Assembly: GCA_030537735.1 (NCBI GenBank)
Contig: JAUNVG010000011.1
Location: 1 to 64,000, forward strand
Source: Actinomycetaceae bacterium
GTDB taxonomy: Bacteria > Actinomycetota > Actinomycetes > Actinomycetales > Actinomycetaceae
Direction: 5' to 3'
DNA length: 64,000 nucleotides
Part shown: one piece after another, positions 52,215-61,480 of the stretch
Position numbering within the stretch: the stretch's first letter is position 1
How the letters are laid out: every line of letters starts with the position of its first letter
Position numbers and translations under genes: made by a program
Notes under the pieces: generated by a model
The model's input: the letters and a program-made list of their open reading frames with translations, nothing else
What the model was told of the DNA's origin: nothing
The model's database searches: none

Positions 52215-53222
52215 ATGCCTACTGTGCATGACGTCGCGAAACGCGCTGGAGTTTCCCTAGCGACCGTATCTAGGACGCTTAACGATCCAAGTATCGTTCG
52301 CAAAGAAACTCGCGAACGCGTACTTGCCGCAATTGAAGAGCTAGAGTTCGTGCCCGCCTTCAATGCACGAGCCTTGCGCAAAGCTAAGCCCTGCGCAATC
52401 GGAATCGTCATGCCTCAATTATCGAACCCATTCTTTCCGTCCCTCATTGAGGCGGCCAGTGCCGAGGCTAAAAAAAGAGATTATTCAGTCTTAGTGCAGA
52501 TCGATGAAGAACCCTTTAACGCGTGCTATCAGCTCGCTAAGTCCGGTTCAGTAGAAGGCATAGCCTTGGTGGATCAGCGATACTACGGTGACCGGGAGCG
52601 AAAGAAAATTGATTTAGGTATTCCCGTAGTCGCCTTCGACCGTTTGCCCTCATTTACTGTCGAAGCGACGTATCAAGTAGATAATGTCCAAGGTGCACGC
52701 ATCGTGACCGAGCATTTGATAGACGCTGGCGCACGCAAACTGCTCCATATTTCCGGCCTCGACGGTCTTGACGTTACGGCTAAACGGCTACGAGGATTCT
52801 ATGAGGGAATGAGTTCCATGCCCGGCGCCAGCGGAGAAACTCTTGTGCTCCAAGGTGATTTTTCTCCCGCTTCTGGGTACAAAGCGGTCGAAAAAGCGAT
52901 TCAGGCTGGTTTCAAACTAGACGCAGTATTCGCTGCGAACGACCTGATGGCAGTTGGCGCGATTAGGGCTCTTCTGCACCACAACTTCTCGGTTCCCCAT
53001 CACGTACTTGTCGCAGGATTCGATGGGCTTGACATCGGTAAATACGTACTTCCGTCCTTAACGACCTTGAACCAACCCCTTGAAGAAATCGCTACGGCTA
53101 CCGTTACTCACCTCCTCGATGCCGTAACTAGCGACCAGGAAAAGCCTGAACCTTCCCTCCCGTTCGACTCCGTTGTAGGAATAAACGGAGACCTAATAGT
53201 CAGAGAATCCAGTTCGCGCTAA
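52215..53222 (+). CDS. LacI-family regulator of the ribose/nucleoside unit
   Basis: 335 aa. Helix-turn-helix VHDVAKRAGVSLATVSRTLN (about residues 3-22) and a hinge FVPAFNARALRKAKP, then the sugar-binding domain. The next genes are a ribokinase, a DcuC-like permease and a nucleoside hydrolase, so it probably senses ribose or a ribose phosphate (RbsR-like). Promoter and operator signals stand at 53231-53278 before the ribokinase. Confidence 0.93.
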   Translation: MPTVHDVAKRAGVSLATVSRTLNDPSIVRKETRERVLAAIEELEFVPAFNARALRKAKPCAIGIVMPQLSNPFFPSLIEAASAEAKKRDYSVLVQIDEEPFNACYQLAKSGSVEGIALVDQRYYGDRERKKIDLGIPVVAFDRLPSFTVEATYQVDNVQGARIVTEHLIDAGARKLLHISGLDGLDVTAKRLRGFYEGMSSMPGASGETLVLQGDFSPASGYKAVEKAIQAGFKLDAVFAANDLMAVGAIRALLHHNFSVPHHVLVAGFDGLDIGKYVLPSLTTLNQPLEEIATATVTHLLDAVTSDQEKPEPSLPFDSVVGINGDLIVRESSSR

Positions 53223-53230
53223 TAAAACCG

Positions 53231-53278
53231 TTGACATCGCGAGTTACAGATACTAGATTAGCAATGTAAACCTTTTCA
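53231..53278 (+). promoter_or_regulatory. Promoter of the ribokinase-nucleoside hydrolase unit, with candidate operator
   Basis: -35 TTGACA (53231-53236), 17-nt spacer, -10 TAGATT (53254-53259). Just after it, TGTAAACCTTTTCA (53265-53278) is an imperfect palindrome of LacI-operator type (TGTAAA...TTTCA halves). The 96 bp from there to the ribokinase ATG could hold a short leader but no gene is visible. Confidence 0.6.
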
Positions 53279-53374
53279 TCAATGAGGATGGGAGACAATG
53301 TTTCAAAATCATCTACATTCAACACCTTGCGACAGCACTGGAGGATCGGCAAACCCCCTAAGTGGAGGTCTGCC

Positions 53375-54289
53375 ATGACAAAAGTGTTCGTCATTGGAAG
53401 CCTCAATATCGACCACTCAATGTCGGTTGACCACATTGTCCAGCCCGGCGAAACCTTGCTAATCCGGGATTCTTCCCAGCTACTGGGTGGCAAAGGGTTG
53501 AATCAAGCAATAGCTAGTGCGCGCATGGGCAGCGAGACCGTAATGGTGGGGAGCATCGGCAAAGACCATTTGGGTGAGTACCTCACCCGGGAACTTGAAC
53601 AGGAAACGAACCTGTCCATCGAGTTTCTCAATCGTGTAAACGATTACAGCACGGGGCAGGCATTCGTCCAAGTTGAAGACTCAGGCGAAAATGCAATCCT
53701 CGTATATCCGGGAGCAAACCAGGCTACAACCGCGGAAAGCTGCAATGCAGCCATCGACTCGATCGAACCCGGAGATATCGTTGTTTTTCAACTTGAAATC
53801 CCCATTGACACCGTCAAAGCTTGTCTAGCCGCAGCCAAAGAAAGATCGGCATTCACCATCTTAAATGCCGCTCCCGCGACCACAGACCCCACAGTCTTAA
53901 AAAACGTCGACCTACTAATTGTCAACGAAACAGAAGCCTGTGCCCTACTCCAAGATGACAACCCATCGGAGCACTACTCACAGCAAATCGCCGAAAAATT
54001 TGGCTGCGCAGTGATAACAACCCTGGGATCAGCAGGAGCCAACGTCTTCTCCGCAGACACGGAAGTAAATGTTCCAGCGATTCCCATCAATGTAGTCGAC
54101 ACTACCGGCGCAGGGGATGCATTTGTGGGAGGACTAGCACACTCACTCTCATTGGGAAGCAACCTCATCGAAGCAGTTCGATTCGCCACAGCTCTTTCAT
54201 CACAAGTGTGCCAAGCACACGGCGCGCAAGGTTATGAAGTGACTTCAAACGAAGTAAAGCAAATCGCTCACCAACACCTTGACGCCTAA
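53375..54289 (+). CDS. rbsK: Ribokinase (PfkB family)
   Basis: 304 aa from the ATG at 53375 (GTGGAGG before it); the frame can extend upstream to 53282 but the shorter one fits the family. KVFVIGSLNIDHSM, LGGKGLNQAIASARMG (sugar-binding GG...N region) and the C-terminal DTTGAGDAFVGGL (anion hole with catalytic Asp) are typical. It phosphorylates ribose to ribose-5-phosphate, which a nucleoside hydrolase would supply. Confidence 0.93.
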   Translation: MTKVFVIGSLNIDHSMSVDHIVQPGETLLIRDSSQLLGGKGLNQAIASARMGSETVMVGSIGKDHLGEYLTRELEQETNLSIEFLNRVNDYSTGQAFVQVEDSGENAILVYPGANQATTAESCNAAIDSIEPGDIVVFQLEIPIDTVKACLAAAKERSAFTILNAAPATTDPTVLKNVDLLIVNETEACALLQDDNPSEHYSQQIAEKFGCAVITTLGSAGANVFSADTEVNVPAIPINVVDTTGAGDAFVGGLAHSLSLGSNLIEAVRFATALSSQVCQAHGAQGYEVTSNEVKQIAHQHLDA

Positions 54290-54319
54290 AACATCCCACT
54301 ACCAGTAAAGGAGGCAATG

Positions 54320-55714
54320 ATGCTTCTAGAATCAATAGTCTGCATCATAGCGATTGCCATAACGGGCTACGCAATCGCGAAGAAAGTCAATGCGACAGTT
54401 GCCCTATTCATCGGCGGCCTCATAATCCTCTTAGTGGCACCACTATTAGGGCACACCGATACAGGACACTACGAAGTTGCCGATGCCGGAAATATATTCT
54501 TAAACCAATTTGGATTCATAGCCAAGATCCTTGCCGAAACCACGGCCGGTATCGGCATGATCATCATGGTGCTGTTCGGCTTTTCTGCCTACATGACACA
54601 CATAGGTGCCAACGCCATCGCAGTGGACCTACTTACGCGCCCCCTTTTGAAGTTGAAGGTCAAATACCTACTAGTGCCTCTAACTTTCTGGATCGGCAAC
54701 CTAATGTCACTGGCGGTTCCCTCCGCATCATCCTTGGCAGTACTACTATTAGCAACCCTGTTCCCTGCTCTAGTAGGAGCTGGTCTAACACCGCTAACCG
54801 CAGCTGCAGTAATCGCAACAACAGCCACCATCATGCCCACACCGCTGGGAGCAGACAACGTAATCGCTGCTGACCGACTCGGGCTCGGCCTTGAAGAATA
54901 TGTGTTCGGCATGCATGCTGCCATCTCTATTCCAACCCTAATCGCGATCGGTATAGTGCACTACTTCTGGCAAAAATACATGGACAAACGAGCCATCGCA
55001 GTAGGCGCATCGGTAGGAGAGAACGCAGTTATCGATGCTCCCCAAGAAGAAGACAAACCCAGCGCACCCGCATGGTACGCCATCTTCCCGATCCTGCCTC
55101 TTCTACTGGTTCTCATACCATTCCTACTCGGATTCTTCATCGACGTAGCGATCACGGCCGAACTGGTACCAGTAACCCTACTATCAGTACTCGTCGCTAT
55201 GGCCGCCGAAGCCATCCGGAAACGCTCAGTCTACACTCCGCTCCAGGACATGATGGTCTTCTTCAAGGGGATGGGAACCGGATTCGGAGCAGTAGTCGCA
55301 CTGGTCGTAGCAGCCAACGTACTGGTAGAAGGAATCGTCCAACTCGGAATCATTGACGCCCTCTCCAGCGCCGTATCTAACCTGCCCGGAGCCGCCTGGA
55401 TACTATTCCTCGGACTCTCAGGCATCATGCTACTACTCACCCTGCTCACGGGTGGCGTCGCACCATTCTACTCACTGGTAGAGATCGCCCCTCAGATCGC
55501 CTCCAACGTCGGAATCAACGGCGCCCTGCTCACGTTACCGCTCCAGTTCATCGGAAACCTGGCACGAGCCACCTCCCCGGTCGCTGCTGTCGTCCTAATC
55601 GTCTGCGGTTCAGTGAAAGAACCACCATCGCGCCTCATTGCACGCACCGTAGTACCTATGGCAGCTGGCATCGTTATTTCGCTTGCGCTGACCTGGATAA
55701 TCGTCGGACCGTAG
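54320..55714 (+). CDS. DcuC/C4-dicarboxylate-transporter-like permease in a nucleoside operon
   Basis: 464 aa from the second of two ATGs (54317, 54320), the latter with AAGGAGG at correct distance. About 12-14 hydrophobic segments; conserved polar parts include NLMSLAVPSASSLAVLLLA, TIMPTPLGADNVIAADRLG and NLARATSPVAAVVLI, of the DcuC/YfcC-type family. Its place between ribokinase and nucleoside hydrolase suggests uptake of a nucleoside or ribose rather than a dicarboxylate. Ends 9 nt before the hydrolase ATG. Confidence 0.82.
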   Translation: MLLESIVCIIAIAITGYAIAKKVNATVALFIGGLIILLVAPLLGHTDTGHYEVADAGNIFLNQFGFIAKILAETTAGIGMIIMVLFGFSAYMTHIGANAIAVDLLTRPLLKLKVKYLLVPLTFWIGNLMSLAVPSASSLAVLLLATLFPALVGAGLTPLTAAAVIATTATIMPTPLGADNVIAADRLGLGLEEYVFGMHAAISIPTLIAIGIVHYFWQKYMDKRAIAVGASVGENAVIDAPQEEDKPSAPAWYAIFPILPLLLVLIPFLLGFFIDVAITAELVPVTLLSVLVAMAAEAIRKRSVYTPLQDMMVFFKGMGTGFGAVVALVVAANVLVEGIVQLGIIDALSSAVSNLPGAAWILFLGLSGIMLLLTLLTGGVAPFYSLVEIAPQIASNVGINGALLTLPLQFIGNLARATSPVAAVVLIVCGSVKEPPSRLIARTVVPMAAGIVISLALTWIIVGP

Positions 55715-55723
55715 GAGAAAGCT

Positions 55724-56677
55724 ATGAAGAAAATCTGGATCGACTGCGACACCGGCTTCGACGATCTCATCGCAATCACGCTCATCGGCACCGACCCTCA
55801 GTACCAGATCGTTGGCATATCGACTGTCGTAGGCAACACGAGCATCGACTGGACAACCTCCAATACGCTCAGCACCGTGGAGAACTTCAACCTAGATGCA
55901 CCGGTATATCGAGGCTGCGCACGACCCCTAGCGCAGGATCCTTGCACTATAGAAGGACTACTCGGAGAAGGAGGAATGGGAACTATTAACCGCCCACTCC
56001 CCCAGCCGAAGCACCGCAAAGAAGAATCCAGCAACGCCGTCTCAGCTTTGATAGAAGCCCTAGCCAACAGCGATGAGCCACTAACGATTCTGGCAACAGG
56101 ACCGTTAACTAACATTGCAGTGACACTAATGCTACGACCCGATCTAGCCGAAAACATCGGAAGAATAGTATTCATGGGAGGGTCCTACGGATTCGGGAAC
56201 CACACAACAGCGGCAGAATTCAACGCCTACGCGGACCCAGAGGCACTTGACGCTCTCATACGAGCCGGATTGCCACTGGAAATGTTCGGACTAAACCTAA
56301 CCAACCAGGTACTAATACGGCCAGAACACGCCGACCGAATCAGGCAAGTAGGAAGTGAGTTCGCGCAAACAGTAGCAGACCTACTGGAACGCTATCTACG
56401 CATCCGCGACCCCGAAAAATCCCAGCCAATGGCACTCCACGACCCCTCAGCAGCTGCCTACCTACTATGGCCAGAACTGTTCGAGATGAAACCGGGAATG
56501 CTCTCGATCGAACTCCACGGCAAAGTGAGCAGAGGCGCAACCTTCTGCGAATTTCGCCCCAAGCGAGTTACGAAGCCCAACGCCCTAATTGCAATGTCAG
56601 CAAAAGGTGACGAGGTAGCGAATAGAGTAACCGAACGCATCGTAGCAGCACTCGAAAAGGTGGTGCCCAGCAACTAA
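55724..56677 (+). CDS. Inosine/uridine-type nucleoside hydrolase
   Basis: 317 aa. The calcium/ribose-binding motif WIDCDTGFDDLIAI stands at the N-terminus (family: DTDPGxDD, here D-C-D-T-G-F-D-D), with LATGPLTNIAV, GGSYGFGNHTTAAEFNAYADPEA (N and D ligands) and a His-Asp in MALHDPSAAAY near residue 235. It splits nucleosides into base and ribose. TAGGAG precedes the ATG, overlapping the permease stop. Confidence 0.94.
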   Translation: MKKIWIDCDTGFDDLIAITLIGTDPQYQIVGISTVVGNTSIDWTTSNTLSTVENFNLDAPVYRGCARPLAQDPCTIEGLLGEGGMGTINRPLPQPKHRKEESSNAVSALIEALANSDEPLTILATGPLTNIAVTLMLRPDLAENIGRIVFMGGSYGFGNHTTAAEFNAYADPEALDALIRAGLPLEMFGLNLTNQVLIRPEHADRIRQVGSEFAQTVADLLERYLRIRDPEKSQPMALHDPSAAAYLLWPELFEMKPGMLSIELHGKVSRGATFCEFRPKRVTKPNALIAMSAKGDEVANRVTERIVAALEKVVPSN

Positions 56678-56734
56678 ATCTAGAACACCCCAAAAGAAGC
56701 CATCCTCCCCCGCAGGGGAACAATAGATGGATAA

Positions 56735-56771
56735 GTCTGCTCTGAGACCCTAAACAAGTCTCAGAGCAGAC
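56735..56771 (+). terminator. Terminator of the ribokinase-nucleoside hydrolase operon
   Basis: A perfect 14-bp stem (GTCTGCTCTGAGAC at 56735-56748 with GTCTCAGAGCAGAC at 56758-56771), 9-nt loop, followed by CTGTTTC. It lies 57 bp after the hydrolase stop. Confidence 0.88.
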
Positions 56772-56958
56772 CTGTTTCAAGAACACCAGCAGCTACAAAG
56801 AAGCGCGAACCGTTTAGAATCTTTGAAACCAGGAACAGAAGCTGCGAACTTGCCCCACCCACGCGGCAACTAAACACTCAAACGAAAACTGGCCACGACC
56901 TCGCCACCGAAAATAAAAAGCCCACCCGACCACACCCGCGAGCGAAACAGCAAACACG

Positions 56959-57348
56959 CGGATGAGTTGGCCTATAAGCCGGATTCTGTCCAGGCGAGCG
57001 TTACCGCTACATCCCTGTGCGACCATCTATCTAGGGCCCTAAAGCCTCAAGCAACCTACCCGTATGCATGGCGATGGACCACCGCTGCTGGCAAACCGCC
57101 AGCGCACACTGCTTGGTCTTGCTCCCGGTGGGGTTTACCTAGCCAACCTAGTCACCCAGGTTGCTGGTGGTCTCTTACACCACCGTTTCACCCTTACCAC
57201 CACGCTAAGCGCAGTGGCGGTCTATTCTCTGTGGCACTAGCCCGCGGGTCACCCCGGGTGGCCGTTAGCCACCACCGTGTCCGATGGAGTCCGGACGTTC
57301 CTCACCCACCCCTATGGGGCGGCCGCGATCGCCCAGCCAACTCATCCG
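56959..57348 (-). ncRNA. rnpB: RNase P RNA (rnpB)
   Basis: On the minus strand the RNA begins CGGATGAGTTGGC and ends GCCAACTCATCCG, the paired P1 ends. Inside are the universally conserved GAGGAACGTCCGGACTCC, the ACAGAGAATAGACCGCC of the core and GGACAGAATCCGGCTTATAG near the 3' end. About 390 nt, of the usual bacterial type. It provides the RNA of the tRNA 5'-processing enzyme. The open frame crossing it (from 57277) is not coding. Confidence 0.96.
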
Positions 57349-57402
57349 CCCCACAAGTCTACCCCACACCCACCCCAAACACCGCCAGGTAAACTAACCC
57401 CT

Positions 57403-58197
57403 ATGTTGATACTCCTACCACCCTCAGAAGGTAAAACCCGGCCCCAAACCGGCCCCATACTCAACCTCAACCACATCGAACCAGGTAGCACCCAGCTCGC
57501 CCACGCCAGACAAGAAGTACTACACCACCTACAAAACGTATCCAGCCACGAAAACGCACTCAACGTCCTCGGCGTAGGCAAACGCATAGCCCCCGAAATC
57601 GCCGCCAACACCCAACTCACCGACGCCCCCTGCGCGCCCGCACGCGAAATATACAGCGGCGTACTCTACGAAGCTGGGAACCTCGCGCAAGAACACGCCA
57701 ACCTCACCGAAACCGGGCGCGCACGCGTCCAAACCCTCGTGCAATCAGCACTATTCGGAGTAGTTGACCTCGCCAGCCCCATCCCCGCCTACCGGCTCTC
57801 CATAGGGGTCAAACTCCCACCACTAGGAGCGCTCGCCACCTGGTGGCGCCCCCACCTAGACCCCGTCATGAGTGAACTAGCTGATCACCATCAAATCGTC
57901 GTCGACGCTCGCTCCGGTCAATACCGCCAAGCCTGGCCCACAACCAACACCAAAGCCGACGTCATAACCGTCTCCGCAGTGCGCATCAAAAACGGCAAAC
58001 GCAGCGTCGTATCACACGCCGCCAAACGCTACCGCGGCATACTAGCCGGAGCCCTCCTCAACCGCGCAGAACAAACCGAAAACACCTTCGACTACGTGCT
58101 CCAAACCGCGCGCACCCTCATAGGGGACGAAGTAAGCGGAATCGAAGTAGAAGAAACCAACGGCGCACTCGACCTCGTCATCGTCACGAGGACGTGA
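57403..58197 (+). CDS. yaaA: YaaA/DUF328 family peroxide-stress protein
   Basis: 264 aa from the ATG at 57403. The family motif LILLPPSEGKTRP is at the N-terminus, with IYSGVLYEA, PAYRLSIGVKLPPLGALATWW and FDYVLQTARTLIGDEVSG-type end. The family limits free-iron damage during hydrogen-peroxide stress in E. coli; the biochemical activity is not settled. The frame extends upstream into rnpB (to 57277), but the family start and the RNA gene support 57403. The stop is 3 bp before the stop of the convergent gene. Confidence 0.92.
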   Translation: MLILLPPSEGKTRPQTGPILNLNHIEPGSTQLAHARQEVLHHLQNVSSHENALNVLGVGKRIAPEIAANTQLTDAPCAPAREIYSGVLYEAGNLAQEHANLTETGRARVQTLVQSALFGVVDLASPIPAYRLSIGVKLPPLGALATWWRPHLDPVMSELADHHQIVVDARSGQYRQAWPTTNTKADVITVSAVRIKNGKRSVVSHAAKRYRGILAGALLNRAEQTENTFDYVLQTARTLIGDEVSGIEVEETNGALDLVIVTRT

Positions 58198-58200
58198 CCG

Positions 58201-58938
58201 CTAGTTCGCGGCCGAACGAACCACCAAACAATCCAACTCCTCGGAAACGTACACTTCGTCCTCCCCCATCGTGAGGATCCCGTGCCACTCCTCCTCAGAC
58301 AAATCCGTCATCATCCCCACAATCTGGCGGCCCCTGGCTTCCAACACGCCTAAACCACCAGTACGAGAACGACAATGCTCATACTCATCCAACAGCGCCC
58401 CATCCAACTGCGCAGCCAACGACTCACGCTTAGACACCTGCTCAGCCAGCTCCGCACCAACCTCACCCAGGGCCGCATCCAACTCCGCCTGCGCCTCATC
58501 CTTCGACGCAGCCAACGCCTCCAACTGCTCCCCTATGGCAGCAACCTTCGACTCAGCCGACTCCAAAGCATCCATCAACGTCAGCACCTCGGTCTCTAAA
58601 ACCTCACGCCGCTGAGCCATCTGATCCAACTCATACTGAATCGCCTGCAAATCCTTAGGTGAACCCTCACCCGCCGCTAAACGCGCAGACATCTTATCCT
58701 GGCGAGCCACAAGCCGCTCCAAATCAGCCTCCACGCCAGAAGCCTCACGCTTACAATCACCCACATGAGAACGCGCACCCGCCTGAGCACGCTCCAAATC
58801 TGCGTGCCGGCCCTGCAACTCCTCCAACGTCGCAAGCGCCGGATGCTTACGCTGCGCCGCCCGCAACTGAGCAATCCGAGTATCAACCTGCTGCAGCTCT
58901 AACAACCGCACCTGCTGTTCACGACTAGCTTCCACCAT
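58201..58938 (-). CDS. CdsZ-like coiled-coil protein lacking the zinc-ribbon cysteines
   Basis: 245 aa from the ATG at 58938 (GAGGG before it). Two long coiled-coil segments (about residues 5-170) match the C4-type zinc-ribbon family, called CdsZ in mycobacteria. The C-terminus aligns with the family (LEARGRQIVGMMTDLSEEEW, then EDEVYVSEELDCLVV) but the usual four cysteines (C-x2-C...C-x2-C) are missing; only one Cys is left. The preceding NIF3-family gene lies 17 bp upstream, a pairing seen in actinobacteria. See the findings. Confidence 0.85.
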   Translation of the reverse strand: MVEASREQQVRLLELQQVDTRIAQLRAAQRKHPALATLEELQGRHADLERAQAGARSHVGDCKREASGVEADLERLVARQDKMSARLAAGEGSPKDLQAIQYELDQMAQRREVLETEVLTLMDALESAESKVAAIGEQLEALAASKDEAQAELDAALGEVGAELAEQVSKRESLAAQLDGALLDEYEHCRSRTGGLGVLEARGRQIVGMMTDLSEEEWHGILTMGEDEVYVSEELDCLVVRSAAN

Positions 58939-58955
58939 AGGGCCCTCACTTTCCT

Positions 58956-59822
58956 CTACACCATAGTAATGCCACCGCCCGTAGGCACGTGAATCGCCCA
59001 CGGCTCAGTCACCAGAGTCGAAACCTCAACCTCCAACTCAACCCCGTCACGGCGCGCCGCCGCCAACAAATCCTGCGCCAACCACGGCAACCACAACCAC
59101 TCCGTAGCCCAATGCGAACCACACACCAAAGCCGGGCCACCATCTTCCAAATGCTCACTCGCAGGATGATGCCGCAAATCCGCAGTCACATACACATCCG
59201 CACCCAACTGCCGCACCAAGCCGAGGAAAGAATCCCCCGAACCACCAGAAACCGCCACCCGACGCACCGGCATACTCAAATCCGCACCAGCAGGAACCCC
59301 CACGAAAATCCCATGCGGCCCCGCAGGCAACGCCCGCGCCACCCGGTCAGCGAACTCCTCCAACGACACCGGCTCCACCAGGTCACCGATACGGCCCAAA
59401 CCAAGCGCCACCCCGTCCTCGTCAAGCTCCTTAGTCTCAAACGGCTCACCATCAAGACCCACCGCCCGAGCCAACGCAAACGCCACCCCACGAGCAGCAC
59501 TATCAGCATTCGTATGCGCATTCGCCAACGCCACATCCGCCCGGATCAAATCATGCACCAAACGCCCCTTCGCGTCAGCACGCGAAACAAAACTAGTGCC
59601 TCGCAAGAACAGGGGGTGGTGAGTGATCAGCATATCCGCACCCAAATCCACCGCCTCGGCCGCCGTAACCGCAACCGGATCCACCGCCAACAGCACTCGC
59701 CGCACCGGAGCCTGCGGATCCCCAACGACCAAGCCGTTCTTGTCCCACGACTCCTGCAAGTGAGGAGGATACATAGTAGCCAAATGCGACATTACGTCGC
59801 TCACAGTCCAAGTTTTACCCAT
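58956..59822 (-). CDS. NIF3-family dinuclear metal-centre protein
   Basis: 288 aa of the NIF3/YbgI/DUF34 family, hexameric with a two-metal centre and of unknown enzymatic role. Metal-ligand histidines and acids: DKNGLVVGDP near the start, LITHHPLFLRG (adjacent His pair), LANAHTNADSAARGV, and the C-terminal LVCGSHWATEWLWLPWLA. 4 kb of clean frame around. The stop overlaps nothing; the CdsZ-like gene starts 17 bp after. Confidence 0.93.
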   Translation of the reverse strand: MGKTWTVSDVMSHLATMYPPHLQESWDKNGLVVGDPQAPVRRVLLAVDPVAVTAAEAVDLGADMLITHHPLFLRGTSFVSRADAKGRLVHDLIRADVALANAHTNADSAARGVAFALARAVGLDGEPFETKELDEDGVALGLGRIGDLVEPVSLEEFADRVARALPAGPHGIFVGVPAGADLSMPVRRVAVSGGSGDSFLGLVRQLGADVYVTADLRHHPASEHLEDGGPALVCGSHWATEWLWLPWLAQDLLAAARRDGVELEVEVSTLVTEPWAIHVPTGGGITMV

Positions 59823-60183
59823 AGGTCGAACCTAACATGCAAGGCCTGTGCGCGCTGGGACTCCGGGGCGGGGCGGGGTGGGGGCGGGGGCTGGGGTGGG
59901 GGCGGCGGTCCTGAACGAACCAAAACAAAGACCACCGTCCCTCGCATGCATAAACCCAGCGGGACTCAACCTAGGCAAGGGAAGCAGACAAGAAAGCAGC
60001 CGTCCCCGACGTCGCAAGGTGCCAACACGCCCGCACCGGACGTCGCAAGGCACACAACCACACCCGTCCCCGCCAGGCGCGAACACGCGCTCATCCCCAC
60101 CAGAGGCGCAAACAAGCCCGCACCGGACGTCGCAAGGTGCCAACACGCCCGTCCTATGTCAGCGCTCCCCGCCAGCCCCTATA
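59823..60183. repeat. GC-rich gap with three GACGTCGCAAGG repeats
   Basis: GACGTCGCAAGG occurs at 60008-60019, 60039-60050 and 60126-60137. In two of them the following bases are TGCCAACACGCCCG, and CCGCACCG precedes two. The surroundings (59860-59900) are G-rich runs. No gene is seen, and no RNA structure is obvious. It may be a small repeat family in this genome. Confidence 0.65.
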
Positions 60184-61380
60184 TCACTTCGTATCCCGCC
60201 CAGGCAAAACACCCGCCAAAAACACCGCCACCAAACCAGCCACCGCGACCAAACCAAGCCCCATGCGTAAAGACCACAAATCAGCAATCGCCCCCACCAT
60301 AGGGGCCGTCAACATGAACCCCAAACGCATAAGCCACGACACCACAGTCAACCCCACACCAGGACGCAAATACGGCAACCCATCAGCAGCATGCATAGCC
60401 GCAGGAACCAAAGTCGCCGAACCAAACCCCGCCGCCGCAAACCCCACCAACGTCACCGGAACCAACGGCCACGCCACAACCAAACCCAAACCAACCGCAA
60501 TCAAACCAGCACCAAAACGAGCCACCCCACGATACCCCCAACGATCCACCATAGAATCCCCAGCCAAACGCCCCACAAACTGCGCCCCCACAATCACCGG
60601 GAAACCCAACACCGACACAAAACGCGGAGCCTGCAAATCACGCTCCAAAAAAAGCGTCGCCCAAGAATTCGCCAAATCCTCAACCATCGCACCCGCAACC
60701 GCCACCAGCACCAACGTCGCCAACACCGAATACGTCACCAAACGCCCTCGTCCCCCCATAGGGGCCAAACCCAAAGACGACGACGCCTCCCCACTACTAG
60801 TGCTACACGCAGAACGCGGCAAACACCCCCTCTGCGCCCACAGCGCCAACCCCGCAAACAAAACCCCAGAAACAGCCAAATGCCACGGCAACGGCACCCC
60901 CAACAACACCGCAGAAGCCGCCATCAAACCACCACACACAGCCCCAATCGACCAAACCGCGTGAAACCCATTAATAATCGAACGCCCATAAAGACGCTGC
61001 ACCTCCAGCCCATGCGAATTCTGCGCCACATCCACAACCGCATCCGCAGCCCCAGCCAAAGCCAAGCAAACCACCAACAAACCCACCGCAGGCACCAAAG
61101 AAGCCAACAACAACGCCCCCGCAGTAACCGCAGTCCCCACCGCCGCCACCACACTCACGCCAAACCGGCGCGCAAACCAGCCCGCCGACAAACCCGCCAA
61201 AATAGCTCCAGCAGGCACCGCCGCCACAACCACCCCATAGGTGTCGTCAGCCAACGAAAAACCACGCTTCAACTCCGGCAACCGAGGTAACAAATTCGCC
61301 ATCACAGCACCATTAGTGAAAAAGAAAACCGCAGTGGCGAACCTCGCACGCGACACAACCCGATTCTCAGAAAACTCCAT
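60184..61380 (-). CDS. MFS transporter (YbjJ-like)
   Basis: 398 aa, 12 membrane segments. Early part: VFFFTNGAVMANLLPRLPELKRGFSL, then GWFARRFGVSVV as the A-type loop and an internal loop after segment 6 with RSACSTSSGEASSS. This is typical of sugar- or small-molecule-type MFS proteins such as YbjJ. Its substrate cannot be predicted. It diverges from the CPBP gene at 61481. Confidence 0.87.
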   Translation of the reverse strand: MEFSENRVVSRARFATAVFFFTNGAVMANLLPRLPELKRGFSLADDTYGVVVAAVPAGAILAGLSAGWFARRFGVSVVAAVGTAVTAGALLLASLVPAVGLLVVCLALAGAADAVVDVAQNSHGLEVQRLYGRSIINGFHAVWSIGAVCGGLMAASAVLLGVPLPWHLAVSGVLFAGLALWAQRGCLPRSACSTSSGEASSSLGLAPMGGRGRLVTYSVLATLVLVAVAGAMVEDLANSWATLFLERDLQAPRFVSVLGFPVIVGAQFVGRLAGDSMVDRWGYRGVARFGAGLIAVGLGLVVAWPLVPVTLVGFAAAGFGSATLVPAAMHAADGLPYLRPGVGLTVVSWLMRLGFMLTAPMVGAIADLWSLRMGLGLVAVAGLVAVFLAGVLPGRDTK

Positions 61381-61480
61381 GCTAGCGATGTTACCTTTCT
61401 AAACCGTAAGCACCGCCGCGCCCACAAGTCGCGAGCAGCGGCGCACACGGGAGCGGAAAGACCAAAAGAAAGAAACCCCC

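Noticed and set aside
57277..58197. Longer yaaA start at 57277
   Set aside because: The extension lies in rnpB. The family start LILLPPSEGK is at 57403.
60008..60137. CRISPR-like array from the GACGTCGCAAGG repeats
   Set aside because: Only three short copies with irregular spacing; no cas gene in the window.
58989..60302. 437-codon plus-strand open frame opposite the NIF3 gene
   Set aside because: Arg/His/Pro/Thr-biased shadow of a GC-rich minus-strand gene.
60391..61290. 299-codon plus-strand frame opposite the MFS gene
   Set aside because: Extreme Arg/His/Gln composition typical of an antisense shadow; the minus-strand frame is a clear transporter.
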